Source: Lepiota brunneoincarnata
Taxonomy: Eukaryota; Basidiomycota; Agaricomycetes; Agaricales; Agaricaceae
Direction of reading: 5' to 3'
Assembly (NCBI GenBank): GCA_023014365.1
Contig: JAEBUN010000028.1
Coordinates: 620,001 to 684,000 of the forward strand
DNA: 64,000 nucleotides
Position numbers and translations under genes: made by a program. Of this stretch, positions 1 to 13,037 are shown in pieces (position 1 is the stretch's first letter; every line of letters begins with the position of its first letter). The notes below the pieces were generated by a model, which did not search any database, had not been told where the DNA came from, and saw nothing but the letters and a program-made list of their open reading frames with translations.

Positions 1-798
1 ATGAGGGTCCTGTCATCAACATATGAAAGCATGTCAATACTGAGGCCAGGGGTCCTCTGGTAATACAGATATACCAGGGGGGCGAGGTACAGTGCAGACA
101 AGACTGGGGACAGAGCAGAGCCCTACCCCACACCCACATTTGCCTGCCTGGGGTCAGACTGGAAGGAGTTCCACAAATAGGTGGTAGACCTCCTGACCAA
201 GTAGGAGCTAAAGAATTGCACCAGCTCTGGCATGAACCCCAACCATGAAAGGATCACCAGAATCATATCATGATTCAGTGAAGGGAAGAACTGGGTAATG
301 TTGAAAGCAACAATGCTTGTCCACAGCTGGGCATAGTGAATTTACTGCCACCACTACTGCACCTTACTGCACTAGTGTCACAGTAGTATCACAGTAAAGT
401 GGTGGTAATGTGCAGTAATGTGTGGTAATGTGTGGTAATGTGCAGTAATGTGGCAAAAATTGAGTCTGGGCCCAAGCTGGCCAGGGCCTGCCCTAAAAGA
501 CTTTGATTTCTGGTAAGGTGCCAAGTAACACATCAAATTTGAGGTTGCCCAATCCCTAGTCAACATAGTTTACTGTTAAGACAACAATGGTAACTGATCA
601 TTTTCAATCCCCTAACCTTCATTCTTAATTAATGAAAAGATTATTGGCAAATGCTTTTGCAATAGTCAGTCTTGAGTCAATCCAAGAATTTCACCTCTAG
701 TGACTCAATACCACATCCCCCAACTATTCCATTAAACATAAGAGGAGTATCAATGACTAGGTTCAGAATATGCCAGTCTTCCCCCAGCTATCTATCAA
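1..798. other. Non-coding stretch with short simple repeats
   Basis: No convincing gene is visible. At about 408-449 a 10-bp motif of the form GTAATGTGNR is repeated roughly five times. Just upstream (about 350-400) are GTCACAGTAG-like words that also make up the 32-bp repeat at 18.7 kb. The rest is AT/GC-balanced, CpG-poor sequence without long open frames. Confidence 0.5.
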
Positions 799-1062
799 GA
801 AGTATACTAGATAGGGTCACATATGGTCCCAGCATTCAACCTCCCTAATTCCCAAAACAATGGTACTCACTTACTTGACCAGCCAGTACACTTGGCCTGA
901 CTGCCTGTTAATGCTTCCCCTTTGTAGAGTGGGAAAGCTGACTTGCTTGGTCCTGTTATATCAAATTGGATGCAAGGTGTGAAAGCTGGTGTCCACCAAT
1001 TGACATCCCCTAGGGAAGGATATACTCTCAGTCCACCCATAGTGACAATGGGGTGGAACTCT
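799..1062 (+). repeat. Dispersed/tandem repeat unit interrupted by the KDZ element
   Basis: This stretch recurs in direct orientation at 15668-15917 and, truncated, at about 15494-15615. Shared words include CTAGATAGGGTCACA-like, CCTCCCTAATTCCCAAAA and CCAATTGACATCCCCTAGGG. The unit ends in GGTGGAACTCT, where the KDZ transposon begins. The intact paralogue at 15.9 kb has the same end without an insertion, so this was a short tandem array of roughly 300-bp units before the transposon arrived. Confidence 0.75.
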
Positions 1063-1601
1063 CACATAGTCAACCTACATTGTATCGAATGAGTGGGGCC
1101 AGCAAATGCATACACTGTATCAAGTGAATGGGAGCCAGCGGGCCCGCTGGCTCTGCTACCTCACCATAAATCTTCATGCCTGGATCTTATCCCACAGTCA
1201 AAGAGGTCCTAAGAGGTCAGGATCATGGGTACTAGAAATTCCAGGTTAGGGAGTGGAAAGCGGCAATCTGGGAGGGGTGGGCCAGCACAACCTAGATATA
1301 ACTGTCCTTCCATATTAGAATGTATGTGGCAAAGTGACAAGTATGATACATTCACAAATGCCAGAAATATTGACAAATCGAATGCCGGATGTGATACATG
1401 TGCCAGACAATGGGGTGGCAAACAGCGGTATGGGTACTACAATGGTCCATATGACGGCACACCACCAGCCATACATTCTGCAAGACGTAACTTGTGCTGA
1501 GGCCAGCTGGCAGTTGGCCAGCATCATTTCAAGAATTGCTGGGATGTAAGTTGGCAAAATGTCAAGGGCAAAAGCTGATGCAATGTGCTGGGCAGGAGGC
1601 T
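1063..1601 (+). repeat. KDZ left terminal inverted repeat
   Basis: It is the reverse complement, with scattered mismatches, of 14921-15459. Both arms contain the words GTCAACCTACA at the tip, GGACAGTTATATCTAGG or its complement in the middle, and TTACATCCCAGCAATTCTTG or its complement inside. On this side part of the arm is duplicated: about 1381-1530 (GGATGTGATACATGTGCCAGA) recurs at about 1606-1745. The 330 bp after it (1762-2089) show no gene. Confidence 0.85.
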
Positions 1602-2089
1602 AATGCTGGATGTGATACATGTGCCAGAGGATGGGTTGGCAAAGGGCAGGAGGAATACCAGACCAAGGTCTATGGGGTCAAGGTGAAAACCATACATTGT
1701 GAGGAATGTTGGCTGTGCCGGGGCCAGCTGTGGTACACCAGTATTGAGTGAGGTTGTAGTGCTAGAATAGTGTAGTGGGTGCCTAGCAATCAACTGACAT
1801 GGATAGTGAACATGTTTGGAATGTAAAGTTGATGAAGCCGAAATGAGCAGCACACATATTGCCAGTGTACCAGTCATATAATTAATACATGGGCCGAATG
1901 CAGGGCCAACACTAAAACTGCCATAAAATGTGCCAAATGTATATGACACAGGATTCAATGAGCAGCAGGAAGGCTGCATGATAGCGAATAATCTGGAGTG
2001 GGAAAGAACAATATTACAATTTTAATATTTAACATAAGTAATTTTGTTACTAGAGCTCAACATCAGGAGTGGGGAAGACCGCATGATGG

Positions 2090-2325
2090 AATTATTGCCC
2101 ATTGTCAATATTTGAGATTTTCTGGGCGATATCTTCTTCAATGAGTTCATTGGCATGCTAGCGTAAGCTTAACAATCTTTTGTAGGCTTGGTCCTGGACA
2201 GCAAGCCATTGCAGCTCTGAATGGTACAGCCTGTGTGCCGCATCCTTGTAACTCAGACCAAGATGGTGTTGGAGGGCTTTGACTTCAGCATGCCCAGCAA
2301 AGAGCTCACACTCCAAGAGGCTCTG
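2090..2325 (-). pseudogene. Decayed exon of an unnamed basidiomycete repeat-family gene
   Basis: Reading the minus strand gives about 75 codons with the pattern C-L-L-x-R-E-C-like start, then SYKDAAHRLYHSELQWL and a helix-rich end reaching SNIDNG. I recognise this as the C-terminal part of a multicopy agaricomycete family of unknown function. An in-frame TAG at 2158-2160 breaks it, and the upstream part changes frame near 2320. It lies inside the KDZ element, 1.2 kb upstream of the next gene block. From 2330 to 3160 nothing else is convincing. Confidence 0.4.
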
Positions 2326-3160
2326 GTGACACAGACATCAGGCAGGTAAGGGTCCTGAAGAAGTTTGGTAGGGGCTAGTGGCTTACTGGCACTGCCGGAG
2401 CCATTATGTTGCCACAGCCTATTAGTCCATATGGTAGATCCTCTTTTGAAACCAGCTAACATAAAAACATTTAGCAAGACGAAAGCCAGATTGCCGGCAA
2501 GGGGGATGTTGCTATTGGGAAGGTGTTGGTGGGGTAGCATTCGGCAATTTGGTCAGGGCTAGCAACATTGGGCCCCTTTGTGGCAATGCATGGCCAGCAG
2601 CCATGCAGGCATTTTCAGCAGGAGCACATGCATTGCTGCCTAATTGGCACAATGAAGGTGCAGTGACAGACGTGCAATACAATGTATGTAGCGGGTCTTA
2701 ATGGAACAATAACATACCATTGGTTTAATGTCCTGAAGGCCGAATAGTTCTTGCATCTTGACATTTTTGTGAGCAAGCTCAGCAGCATTAGTCATATAGC
2801 TGGGAACAAGAATATCTTGCATATTATTGTTTGCTGGATTTTTGGATGGTGATAGAGTGTCAAGTTGTTTGGTATTGACAGGTGGGAAAGGATTCATGAG
2901 AGATGGCCCAGCGGAATGCCTCAGACAGAACAAGAGATATTGTTGTAGTGATTGGAATTGCAGCTATATCTGTATAAAATAAGGCAATTTTATGGAAGTT
3001 GGTGATTAGTAAGCATTGCGTTTTGAACTGATCACATGTCCAGGGTTGGAAATTTTTTCAGGCGCATCCAAACAACATGTTGTTTCCCTCACATATTCCT
3101 CAGCCTATCGGAACATTCACATCATGTGATCAAACCTTTGTCATCAAAGCCATTTTTAAC

Positions 3161-3569
3161 ATGACTACACCCACCGCAAAGGAGATCACATTGGCCTTGG
3201 AAAAGTATGAGAGCAATGTCCAGCAGGCACTGCATAATGGCCAGGTCACAGAAATAATGGAGACATACCTGGAAGAGATGGTATGTAGTTTGTGCTAGAA
3301 TTATGATATTGCATCAATTGGCAAGCCACATACAGCAGAAGACATTTGCACATACAAAAAGTAACAAGCCAGCAATTCATGCCACTTTCAAAAAACATTG
3401 ATTCCTCCTCAAATTCATTGTTGCCTGGCATGGCCAAGGCAGCAATCCAACATTTAATATAGATCAGCTAAATGCACTTGAAAAATATGACAAAAAGGTC
3501 ACAAAGAAGAGTGCTGATAAAATGGTGCATGCCGATGAATTGTTTCTTGGCTGCACAGGATTTACTTAG
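3161..3569 (+). CDS. Possible small two-exon gene inside the KDZ element
   Basis: An ATG at 3161 opens a helix-rich frame (MTTPTAKEITLALEKYE...) to a GT donor near 3282. After an AG near 3463 a second frame contains LNALEKYDKKVTKKSADKM and ends at TAG 3567-3569. The repeated ALEKY-type motif on both sides suggests one protein. It may be the first exons of the larger gene starting at 3590. The function is unknown and the evidence is weak: open frames, plausible splice sites and composition only. Confidence 0.25.
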
Positions 3570-3589
3570 CCACACTTGGAAAAAAGCAG

Positions 3590-6048
3590 ATGAGACAAGT
3601 CAGCGGACATTTGCAGGGACAAGGGGCTACGACCACCTCCGGCCAAGGTGATGCCATGAAGGCAAACTCTGACCAAGCAACATTTCCAGGACCGATCAAG
3701 CTGGCACCAGGAACAAGTGCACAGCCAGGCACCAACTTCGCCAGCCCACACAGTGAAGAGCAGGCAACGCAATGCACTCTGCCACCAGCCAGCACACCTG
3801 CTGATGACATTCTGGGAACTTTGGCAGCTGGACGAGTCTGGCATGTCAGAGCACCAAGATTGGAAATACCTGAAACGTCGGCAGTGGGGCAAGCACATTG
3901 GGCTGCAGCATCAAGACCTCCAATTACTGTATTGTCAGCTGACACACCAAGCTCAACATCTGACTCCTACAAGCCGTCAGAATCACTGCCACCCCTTCCA
4001 TCAAATGACAAAGGCAAATGCAGAGCTGTGCCACACCGCTGGGCCATTACAGACATGGAAATGGATGGACTACAACAATCAAACAGGCCGCCATGGGCCC
4101 AACATAGGCTGGCAGTACCACAAGGTAGCCAGCCCCATCGCATTCCACAGCCGACTGGCCAGCTATTTGACACAGCATGCTGGCAATGTGTCCAAAGCAA
4201 GGTTCCATGTCAGGTTGATGCCGGTGGAGGTGCCTGTTGCCACTGCAGGGTCAAAAAGGTCCAATGCATAAATTATGCAGGTGTTAGGCGGGGGGTTAAT
4301 CACAAGCAAGTACCAACACCACTGCCACGGTGCCCTCTGAAATGGCAAAGGGGAATCAAAGAAGAAGAGGTCACGAAATGGGTCAATGTCACTACCAATG
4401 ACGACAACCAATTGAATTGGACAAATTCAGAGGACGAGACAAAGGCCGTGGCATGTCAGCAGGCTGCCGAGGTCGCATTGTCAAAGGCTGCAGCACAGGC
4501 ATCAAGGGCCAATGCAAAGGGGAAGGCCAGGGCCATGGAGGAGGCAAGTACCTTGGTACCGGCCAAAGTCATGGCACCCCATGGCAATGGTGCCAACCAC
4601 CCAGCAACCGGCCACCCTATGCCAAATTTTCAGTGGGGGCCGGAAGATAATGAGGGATATGAAGAGGGTAAGCTATTACTAATCTCATGCAGAATTTATG
4701 TTCACTCACTCACAATGTCTATTCAAGCCATGGGTTGGGTCCAAGAATGCTTGGATTATTTTGACCAGTGGCTGATCAAACATTTTAGCCATGTGCCAAG
4801 GGCAAAGCACTCTTCCAGGCCGCACGGATTTTCATGATGGAGGAAAGTATGAAGGGCTTTTGCACTTGGCTGGATGAAATCCAAAGCCAGATCATTGCCG
4901 GAATGCCAGCACTCTTGCTGGACTTAGAAAGTTGGGTTGGGAACTTGGAGAAATTGGTTGAGAGCCTGTCCCAGCAGGTTGGAACATTAGTCACAGGTGT
5001 CATGGGTGGCACTGGTATTACTGATGCTAGTTACACTGGGGAAACAGGTGGAAACACAGCCATGGTGATGGATATCAATGCCAGGCCCATCAGGTGCAAT
5101 GCTGGTCGCGCACCCTCCGGCCATTAATCCTCCAGCTGCCGCACCACACTCACTCTCGCCAATCGATCTCACCACCGACCATGTGACAACTTTGCCAGCA
5201 CACCAATGCCCCTCACCCCTGGCCTTGCCACAGCCACAATCCCAATCACCACCTGCATCGGCCATACTGCCACTGGCAGTACCTCAAGTTGAATTCCATG
5301 ACCCAACCCAGTCCAATAGGCTAGGTGATCACACAATATTCTTGACATCGCCATCCTGACATACCATGCACCAATGAGAAGCCAGCAACGAATGATGCCT
5401 TACCTACCATTAAGGCTGGCCTCGCCAGTGTCTGCCTCGGCAGCATCCCCTGTTGCCGCTACAGATGACAATATGCCGGCGAATTTTGTTGGGAGTTTGC
5501 CAAGATCGTCCTCAACACCGGCAACTGCCTTTCAACCAGCAAGTCCTTCGTCCCCAGCACCAGTGGCAACTTTGGCTGTTCCACCCACCATGTCTCCACC
5601 ACCACTCCCCCCCCTCCCAGCAAACATCACTGCACTGTCATCGCCCAATGCCACCATATCACATTTCCCGCTTGCCAGCCACCCATCCAGTGCCGATGTC
5701 TCTCTTCCCCCTCCTGTTCCCAGTGTCATGACCCCAGGGGTGCAATTAATTGCCTCTACCCTGGCACATTCCCAAGAGGATGTTATCATCCATCAAGCCA
5801 CATTGTTGGAGCCGCATACTGGCACTCTTTCACATCCTCAGACTTGCTCACAGTCGCAAGCTGACCGTGATCATGGACATATCGATTTGGCCAATTCCCC
5901 AGCATCCCTCCAACCCCCAAGATGCAGTCCACGCTTAAGTAGCTCACTGGTGCCATCATTGGACACAAGTGTAGATACCCCGCATCTCAAAAAACGCAAG
6001 GCATCAGGCAGCAATGATGACCAGGTGCAACAAAAAGCTAGATCTTGA
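3590..6048 (+). CDS. KDZ cargo gene with Zn2Cys6-like cluster, coiled coil and C-terminal NLS
   Basis: The first open frame (3590-4837, up to 415 codons) contains CWQCVQSKVPC followed eight residues later by CCHCRVKKVQC. This fits CX2CX6C-X8-CX2CX6C, the fungal binuclear zinc-cluster pattern, at roughly 4165-4270. A GT donor near 4670 and an AG near 4729 mark a likely intron. A second frame (about 4805-5127) is a coiled coil (LDLESWVGNLEKLVESL). A third (5374-6048) is Pro/Ser-rich and ends with KKRKASGSNDDQ, a likely nuclear signal. The whole suggests a DNA-binding nuclear protein carried by the transposon. Frame changes near 5350 may be unrecognised introns or damage. The following 690 bp (6049-6742) show no gene. 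Confidence 0.5.
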
Positions 6049-6742
6049 GATCTAGCTATCACATTGTATTTATCAGCTATTATTGTGTATCTTTCTTGGG
6101 ATTTTTGTTTTTTTGGACTTAATTTTCCAAATATATTGCTTTGTCTTCCCTCAGTTGCCAGCTAGCCAAGTTACTTTACAACTGATATACCCTCCCCATT
6201 ACATCACTTATTGCATTGTTGCTCCTGGGAGTGCTGCTGCTGCATTGAGGCTATAGATATGGTATATTGTTAGTAGGTATTCTGGGTATGCAGTGGTGAA
6301 CATACCTGGATCAATTTCAACAGGCAGCATCAAAGTGGGGTCAATGGCCAGTAATGGCTGGTACCCTGGACCTGCTGGGACTCTCGCCAGGGTGACTTTG
6401 AGGAAGCCCAGGCAGGGTACACTGTGACTGCAAATGCGGCACATGCTGAAGTATCAACAATACTGGCATGGCATATGTTGGTTCACCATTACTGGAACCG
6501 TTTGAGGGAATGATTGGTGAGAAGCCATTTGCGATCAATGTATTCATTGAAGGCTGATTGACAATGACCATGCTGAATCTATGTTGTCTGCTGATTGATG
6601 CCAGCCTGATGTAAGGCTGCAATTTCCATCCGGATTTGTAAGCTGGTGTCCATCTGCTGAAAGCTCCTGTATAGGCCGATTGCCAGTTACTGGGTCAGTG
6701 GACTCAGCCTTTGCTGCATTTTGTCATCCGTATTGCCTTGAC

Positions 6743-8263
6743 TCAACATTCCTCATAATGGCCGGTAATGAGCTCATAGTCCCTGGATAATTTGCAGCAT
6801 GAAATTCTCCATTTTGGTAATAGGCCTGGAACCGGAACTGCAGCTTCAGCACCATGCATCGTTTGCCGTCCAATGATATGTTCAAAAAACTGCTGAATTT
6901 GAAGCTTTGGCATATTCCATGGGTCACATATTTTGAAGTTCCGAGGGATAAATTTATGTTGTACCAACTTCGGCCGATATTTCTCCAGCGTTTTGAATGG
7001 CACATGCCTTGCCCTCTGTGCCAAGGCCAATTCTACAAGTCTCCATAAGTTTTCTGGCATTTGAGCAAGGAATGAAAAACATACTGTAGTGGGTTGTGAG
7101 ATAAGTCCACATCATCTCCTCAAGCACATGCTTCTTCAATTCATTGATTGTGATAGTTGTTAATGGTATGATGGGAAATCCCCTCCTGGTCAGTTTGAAT
7201 GATGGGATTGCCGTGCTTGCCGCAGTCCCTAGCAACTGCGGCAATTGGTCCTTTTGCTGATGCAGCACCCCAACATATGAGGCAAACTCATTTTGCATCT
7301 TTTCCACAGGGCCCTTGTATGCCTTCACAAATGTCTCTGCCGCAACACCCATAGTTAATGCCATCTCATCAAAACTGAAAACAGTTTCTCTTATCATCCA
7401 TAGGATTTCTGACATATGTTGGCCACTCACACACCTATCATCATCCATTCATCTGTGTCCGGAAATCCAAAAAATGTCATAGTGACAACTCCCATCTCCA
7501 ACCAGCATTTCCTTGACCATTCCTTCATATGCCGTTGTGCTTGTGCAGTTGCAATCCTAGATATTCATAAGTTGAGGTCCTTGAACAGTAATTTCTAGTA
7601 CATACTGTCTTCTTATCTCAGGCTCATTGCCGTTGGTCTTGTATGACATGACATATGCTGTGATTGCCCCCTTTTCCGATTTGTCCATGCATTCATACAC
7701 ATGCTTGGCCGCCTTGGTACAAGTTTGAAAGTATTCCTTTGATCCCAGTCTGAGTTCATTGACATTCAAGATTGCTTTCATCTTGTCTTCAACTGCTGCC
7801 TTCCGTGTCTTCCAGACAGCTTGATTTTGAGTTCATTGTGATCCCAGGTTTTATTGTTCTGTTGGAGGCATAAGGACGCCAATTGTTTGCAAGCCACTTC
7901 CCCAATGCCTGGTTAACTATCTTCAGAACCATTCACCAGAAAGGTATTCCATTACTGCATACCTTGACACGCTTTTCCGTCTCATCCTCTGCCAATGGGA
8001 TCTCTCCATTATGCATCCAGTAGTTGAAGATATTGGGAAGAATTTGTGATTTGAAAATAATCCCTCGCTGTTCCAGCAGTAGTTTGCTTGCAGTAATTCT
8101 CTTTGTATTTTTGAATGACTCCCTGTTCTGCAGGGGGATATTGGCAGTCAGCTCTGGGCTTCCTTGCTTTCTTGACAGTCTGCATGGTGATCGGATAAGT
8201 AAGAACAAAGGCCACGAGGGACCAAAGTTGATTTTTACTGCCATGCTGAGCACACATGTGCAC
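6743..8263 (-). pseudogene. Decayed multi-exon repeat-family gene (ANNWRP family), KDZ cargo
   Basis: On the minus strand three blocks follow in order. An N-terminal exon (about 8263-7900) has ILPNIFNYWMHNGE and LGKWLANNWRPY. A middle block (7781-7557) has KAAKHVYECMDKSEKGAITAY and EIRRQYVLE. A C-terminal block (about 7550-6743) has KEWSRKCWLEMGV, FGFPDTDEW and VPFKTLEKYRPKLV with DPWNMPKLQIQQF. I know this arrangement from a large agaricomycete family of unknown function. The frame changes several times (near 7930, 7800, 7555 and 7440), some by introns and some by lesions. It runs divergently from the transposase gene. Confidence 0.45.
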
Positions 8264-8319
8264 TCACCTTTGCCCAATACCAACAAGATCGCCTTCTTCG
8301 GATCCCATGGATTACCTGG

Positions 8320-11300
8320 TTGTGCCTCAGAAAACAGTCGCAGAAACGCAAGCAAGGGAAACAGGATGGATGGGTCATTCGGGCTGCTGATGAAATGACT
8401 GAATTTTGGACATACAAAGAAATAACTGTGGAGACACTGCATGGACTGGTGGCAACTAAAATTAAGGTCCCACTCCAGTCTGGGTCGGGCGCAAAACAAA
8501 CAGGAAAGGATCGGCAAGGAAATGAAGTTCCACTCTCAGGCTGAGACAGCCACATGAGGAATAGTAGATGACTTGGGTTCTGAATGCTGGGAGGGATGAT
8601 GATGATGATGATGATGTAACAATGGATGGCGGGTTTCCGTGCTGTGATAATGGTGATGAGTTTGATATTGAAGAGAAGAACGAACCTGAGGCCGAATAAA
8701 GTAAGTCGATTTGCTTACAATCATCATGAGAAGGAGGAAGTCTAACCCCTGCAGCAACAACACTGGATGGAAGAGTTTGTCAAACATGCCGATGGTCTAA
8801 TGGTGGCACTCCTTGCCCGCAAAGCATTGCCTGGCAATGGCAAGTGTTGCAACTGCACTGAGGAGCGACAGGCAATTTGGCAATGCCAAGATTGTTTTGG
8901 AGCCAAGGTGCTTTGCCAAATGTGCATGAGGCACTCCCATTTTGGCATTCCTCTGCACAGGCTGGAGCAGGTGGACTGGGCAGTTCTTTGCCTTGGCTAG
9001 TGTGTGGGAGGTTGGAACATATATGATGGTGCCGCACAACGATGGTGGAGGAGACCTGTGTCCTATACTGAAAAATCACATAGACATGCTCGAGGTGGGT
9101 CAGGAGCTGAAGGATCATGCTGAGCAAGAAACATTGCTGTGTGGGAACAGGCAAGCAGAAATGCTGTCCTGTCCAACAGTTGGCCTCTGGCTCATAATGC
9201 CGAGCTAGGACTGTAATACTTTTCCACTCAGCAATACCCAGGCTGATCCTGAAATTGAGGAAGGGTTATGTGGCTCAGATGAAGGTGGTGTTGCTGATGA
9301 GGCCACAATGGGAATGGATGAAATGCAAATGGGGGAGTTTTCCAGAAAGCTGCAGGACCCAGCTTCGAAGCAAACAGGACTTTGTCCCCCAAACTGATGC
9401 ACTTGGCAATCAATATGTGCAGCTTATACACACAAATGGTATACACCATATTGCCTTGGTGACTTGTGCCTGCTGGAGGAGAGAGGACACTATTGCCTGA
9501 TTTGATGTATTGCCAGTCTAGTGCCGGCCACATTCACACAATACTGCACTGTGTTCATGGCAGATGTTCTTGATGATTGTCGACTCGAGAATTTGGAATG
9601 CAAGGCCTCAGCATATCAATACTTCCAGAAGCTTCACCAGCTTACTGCCCCCATGGCACCTGGCAAAGTGCTGAACTTGTATCAGGAACTGCTGCGAATG
9701 GCACAGTTGTGGCTGCTGGTTAAAAAGAGAAAGTGGGCAGGCTATGGGCAGAGTTCATCAAAAGGAAGTCCAACAAGTGCCAGATCGCTTGTAAACTTTT
9801 GTCCAGCATGCCCCCAGCCTGGCATTAATCTGCCTCCCAATTGGAAAGAAGATTCAAACAGGTTAGTCAAGATTTGTCTATTTTGTCCTGCATGTCATAT
9901 TGATTGCAGTCTGGAGGTGGGCTTACCGGCATTTCTTTGTTGCCGACGGCAATTTCAAGGCAGACCACATTCGGCAAACCCATGGCACTTCTGATATTTG
10001 GCTGGCTGAAGGAGGTGGCATGTTTGCCACACATGTGTGCAGTATCACAGCTTCCTCCAAGATGCAATTGAGATGTCCACAGTACATTCACTGGCAGTAC
10101 TTCCATATCCTCAAAAACATTTATTCATGATCTGAATACAGAAGGCACCATGTGAGAACCGCTTTCATGCGATCGAACTTGCAATGGCTGGTTCCAAAGC
10201 CTGCGATGTTACCGGCATAGTAGCCATAGCTTGTGCTTGGCATGGATGCTTTGCACCAAATGCAATTGCTGACTTGTTCAAGGGGGAGCAGCAAAAGAAC
10301 ATAGACTGGGTCTTTTTGCAATCTCTGGAAACAACCCACCTTGATCCAGAGCAAGGTGCCATGTTGATTTATGACATTGCCTGCCAATATTCGGTCCATC
10401 TCCAAAAAAGAATTGGCCATCATCTCCCAAATGATCTGGTCGTTGACCGAGCCATTGGTCTCTTTCATGTGTATGGCCATAGACAGGAGTGCTTTTTCTG
10501 GTATGCACCGTCCTTCATCCCTGGCAGCAGTGTAGTGGCCGGTGAAATTCTAGAATCTTTATGGTCATCCTTAAATTCCATTTCACCAACTGTTCGTACA
10601 GCAACCTTGGCAAACCATGCCGAGACACTTGACAATCATGCCAGTGATTCAAACCACAAGAAAATGCTGAACATTTGTAAGTCTACCTTGCCAGTCTGCT
10701 GATGCCATGCAAGCCCTAAGCCTCTGTTGAACAGCAACGGCATTATGTGCATGATATATCCAGGTGAACGCAATGGTGAAGGACACAACAGAATATTTCA
10801 GTTCATTGAGCAAAGGTATATGCAATCAGGATGTAGAGCAATGGACAGCTGGCAATTCTGCATGCTGAGGCCTGCCAAATAGGCTTGCTGAAAGCAATGG
10901 ATATCTTGGCTGCACAAGATGGCAATGGAGGCCAGGGATCTCTACCCCCAGCAGCAGAATACACCCCAACAGAGGAGTGGATCCAGTCAGCAATTGATGC
11001 TGAAGAACACCAGTTTGTATTTCTCACATTATTTATGTTGCAAAGAAAATAACTGCTAACACACATGGCAGAGTTGAGCTTAGAGGGACCCTCCAAGGGC
11101 CAATGAACCCGGCTCAGGAGGACCTCGCAAAATGACTGCAACAGGCATTGACAGATGAGTTTGCCAGGCTTGTGACAAGGCAACAGCATCTGGGTATAAC
11201 GCAAGGCAGTATGATTCCTGCCAATGACATTGATGTCTGGGATGTATTTGATGCCTTGGATGACGATGCTGATAGTGTCGCCGCACAGCCGGCAAACCCC

Positions 11301-12117
11301 AATGCACCTGACTCATCAGCAAATGGCACCCCACTGGAAAGGCAGCCTATTAGCATGCCATCCACATTTGAATCCCCTAATGCAAAACTATGTTCCGTGG
11401 AATTATCCCTGCGCCAATCCCAAGCCCTGCGTCATCTGGAAAGCCTTCGCACCACCATTGCCGAAAAGTCATTTCAATACTCCCACATATTATGGGTGGC
11501 CGGCCGCAAGCCAATTCAACTGCGAAGTTGCACAGCCATCATTGCGCTCAATAATTGAATCGCATTTCATTGCCGGTATATTCAAAGTGCTGGGCAGCAA
11601 TGATTCGCTTGTGTGCCGATGCCTCGGTGTTGGCCCAGTTTCAGCCATTGGCCAGAGCTGATGTACAGTGCAGCACTGCCCTACTTAACACAAATGAGCT
11701 GGGATCAACTGCAGTCCGCCTTTCATGGATATGGCAATCTCACTTTGCCGGAGACAATAAGTCTTCACCTGATGCACTAAAGGAATGTAAGTCCATAACT
11801 CTGCCCACACAACCTGGTCATTCCCTAGAGCAGAATGCTGACATGCCTTCCCAGTCCAATGGGTACATTGGCTTCATGCACAGGCACAGAAGCAACGGTG
11901 GGAGGAAGAATTTATTATGGTTCAATATGAAATGCAGTGGACAGTCAGGTACTTCCTTCATCTGCAGAACATGTGGATTGAATGGGACAGTGGTGATGCC
12001 AAACCTGCCGGTCTGGCAGCATATGCAGCCCGAAAAGTGGCAATGTGGGGCAAAATGGCAGCTCATGCCAATTCTTCATTTAGTCAGGTGCTAGACATCG
12101 CTGATCATCCCACACAA
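8320..12117 (+). pseudogene. KDZ transposase with N-terminal CxC2 cysteine cluster
   Basis: It would catalyse excision and integration of the element with an RNase H-fold core. An N-terminal block (8320-8544; EFWTYKEITVETLHG) and an acidic stretch precede the cysteine cluster (about 8844-8960; CCNCTEERQ, CQDCFGAKVLCQMC, then HSH and LHRLEQW-like). Next come HTNGIHHIALVTCAC (about 9430), CPACPQPGINLPPNWKED (about 9815), FVADGNFKADH (first catalytic Asp), MLIYDIACQYSVHL (second Asp), GLFHVYGHRQECF and GEILESLWSSLN (Glu). The C-terminal part has VELSLRQSQALRHLESL, LSWIW and EMQWTVRYF. Introns 9862-9916, 10097-10141 and 11787-11854 restore these motifs. A one-base shift near 10030-10040 and further breaks near 9200-9520 and 10680-11150 suggest decay. 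Confidence 0.8.
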
Positions 12118-12251
12118 TGATGTTTGGGATACTTATTACAGCTACTGAATAGATATATATATACAGATTATGATTCATCACATGACCGATTGATCTTTCT
12201 CTTATCAACCAAGTGATCTTGACCTTTGCCAAATTTTTCAACCACACAATG

Positions 12252-12916
12252 CAGCAAACTTCTTCATGTGCCCCAAGCGATGAATCTGACTCTGTCCCAT
12301 CATCACAAGAGATCATATCCTATTGTGACTTGTGGCTCCATGCAATATTACTTGCCATCCAAAATTCCACTGGTGAGAAGGAAGCATGGATTACCGAAGG
12401 CATAGAAAAAGAACTGGTATGTGTGTGATGATTGACATTTTCTCAGCTCATTCCGATTGTTGCCATTTGATGTGATGTTAGCATTTCTTGATGATTGCTG
12501 TCAGCTTGGCCATGGCAAGCAGCTGATTGCTGAATGTGCCACCGGTTACACAATACCTGGCCTGGCACCACCTAGCCCCACACACAGAAAATGTGCTAGA
12601 TCTGGCCATGTTTCTCTCCCTCAATGCTGGAAATCATCTGAGCCATCCAACTGGCACTGCCCCAAGCTACATTGCCGATTGGTGGGAACATAACACAGCG
12701 CCAAGCAAGGACAATTTTATTAATGTTACAAATGTGACTGAATGCCTGGAGCATCATTACAAAGTGATGCAGTCAAGCTATGCTGTGGCCTCCTCCTATT
12801 CCACCTCAGATAAGTGCCCATTTGCACCCAAACCCCACCTCAACAAAGGGTGCCCCAGATGCAAAATGTACTGTGGTGCTGCCATGGATGTGCTCCATCA
12901 ATTACATAGCCTCTGA
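12252..12916 (+). CDS. Unidentified gene block downstream of the KDZ transposase
   Basis: A frame from the ATG at 12252 (MQQTSSCAPSDESDSVPS...) runs to a donor-like GT near 12417. A second, at about 12527-12916, contains SYIADWWEHNTAPSKDN, NVTNVTECLEHHYKVMQ and two Cys pairs (GCPRCKMYCG). I do not recognise a family. It may be one gene with the 13038-14576 block. The short spacing to the transposase stop and the same strand suggest it belongs to the element. Confidence 0.3.
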
Positions 12917-13037
12917 ATAAAGATACAGACTGCTGAGGCTTCTGCTGAGAATGAATGGCTCCTTGTAATGCAGTGAGCCTCTGCATTTCATCAGCTTCAT
13001 GAGCAGGCCACTCTAAAGGAAATGGAAGTCCCATCAC

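Noticed and set aside
1209..1557. Overlapping open frames on both strands, with a matching frame at 14880-15314
   Set aside because: They lie in the KDZ terminal inverted repeats; the match is explained by the repeat and no protein features are visible.
6743..8263. TET/JBP dioxygenase as cargo inside the KDZ element
   Set aside because: I looked for it because of the known association, but the minus-strand gene here has no H-x-D...H...R pattern; the only such gene is outside the element at 22.9-24.2 kb.
12160..12185. TATATATATA run as a promoter for the block after the transposase
   Set aside because: It is a short AT microsatellite without supporting transcription-start context, and the downstream gene start is unclear.
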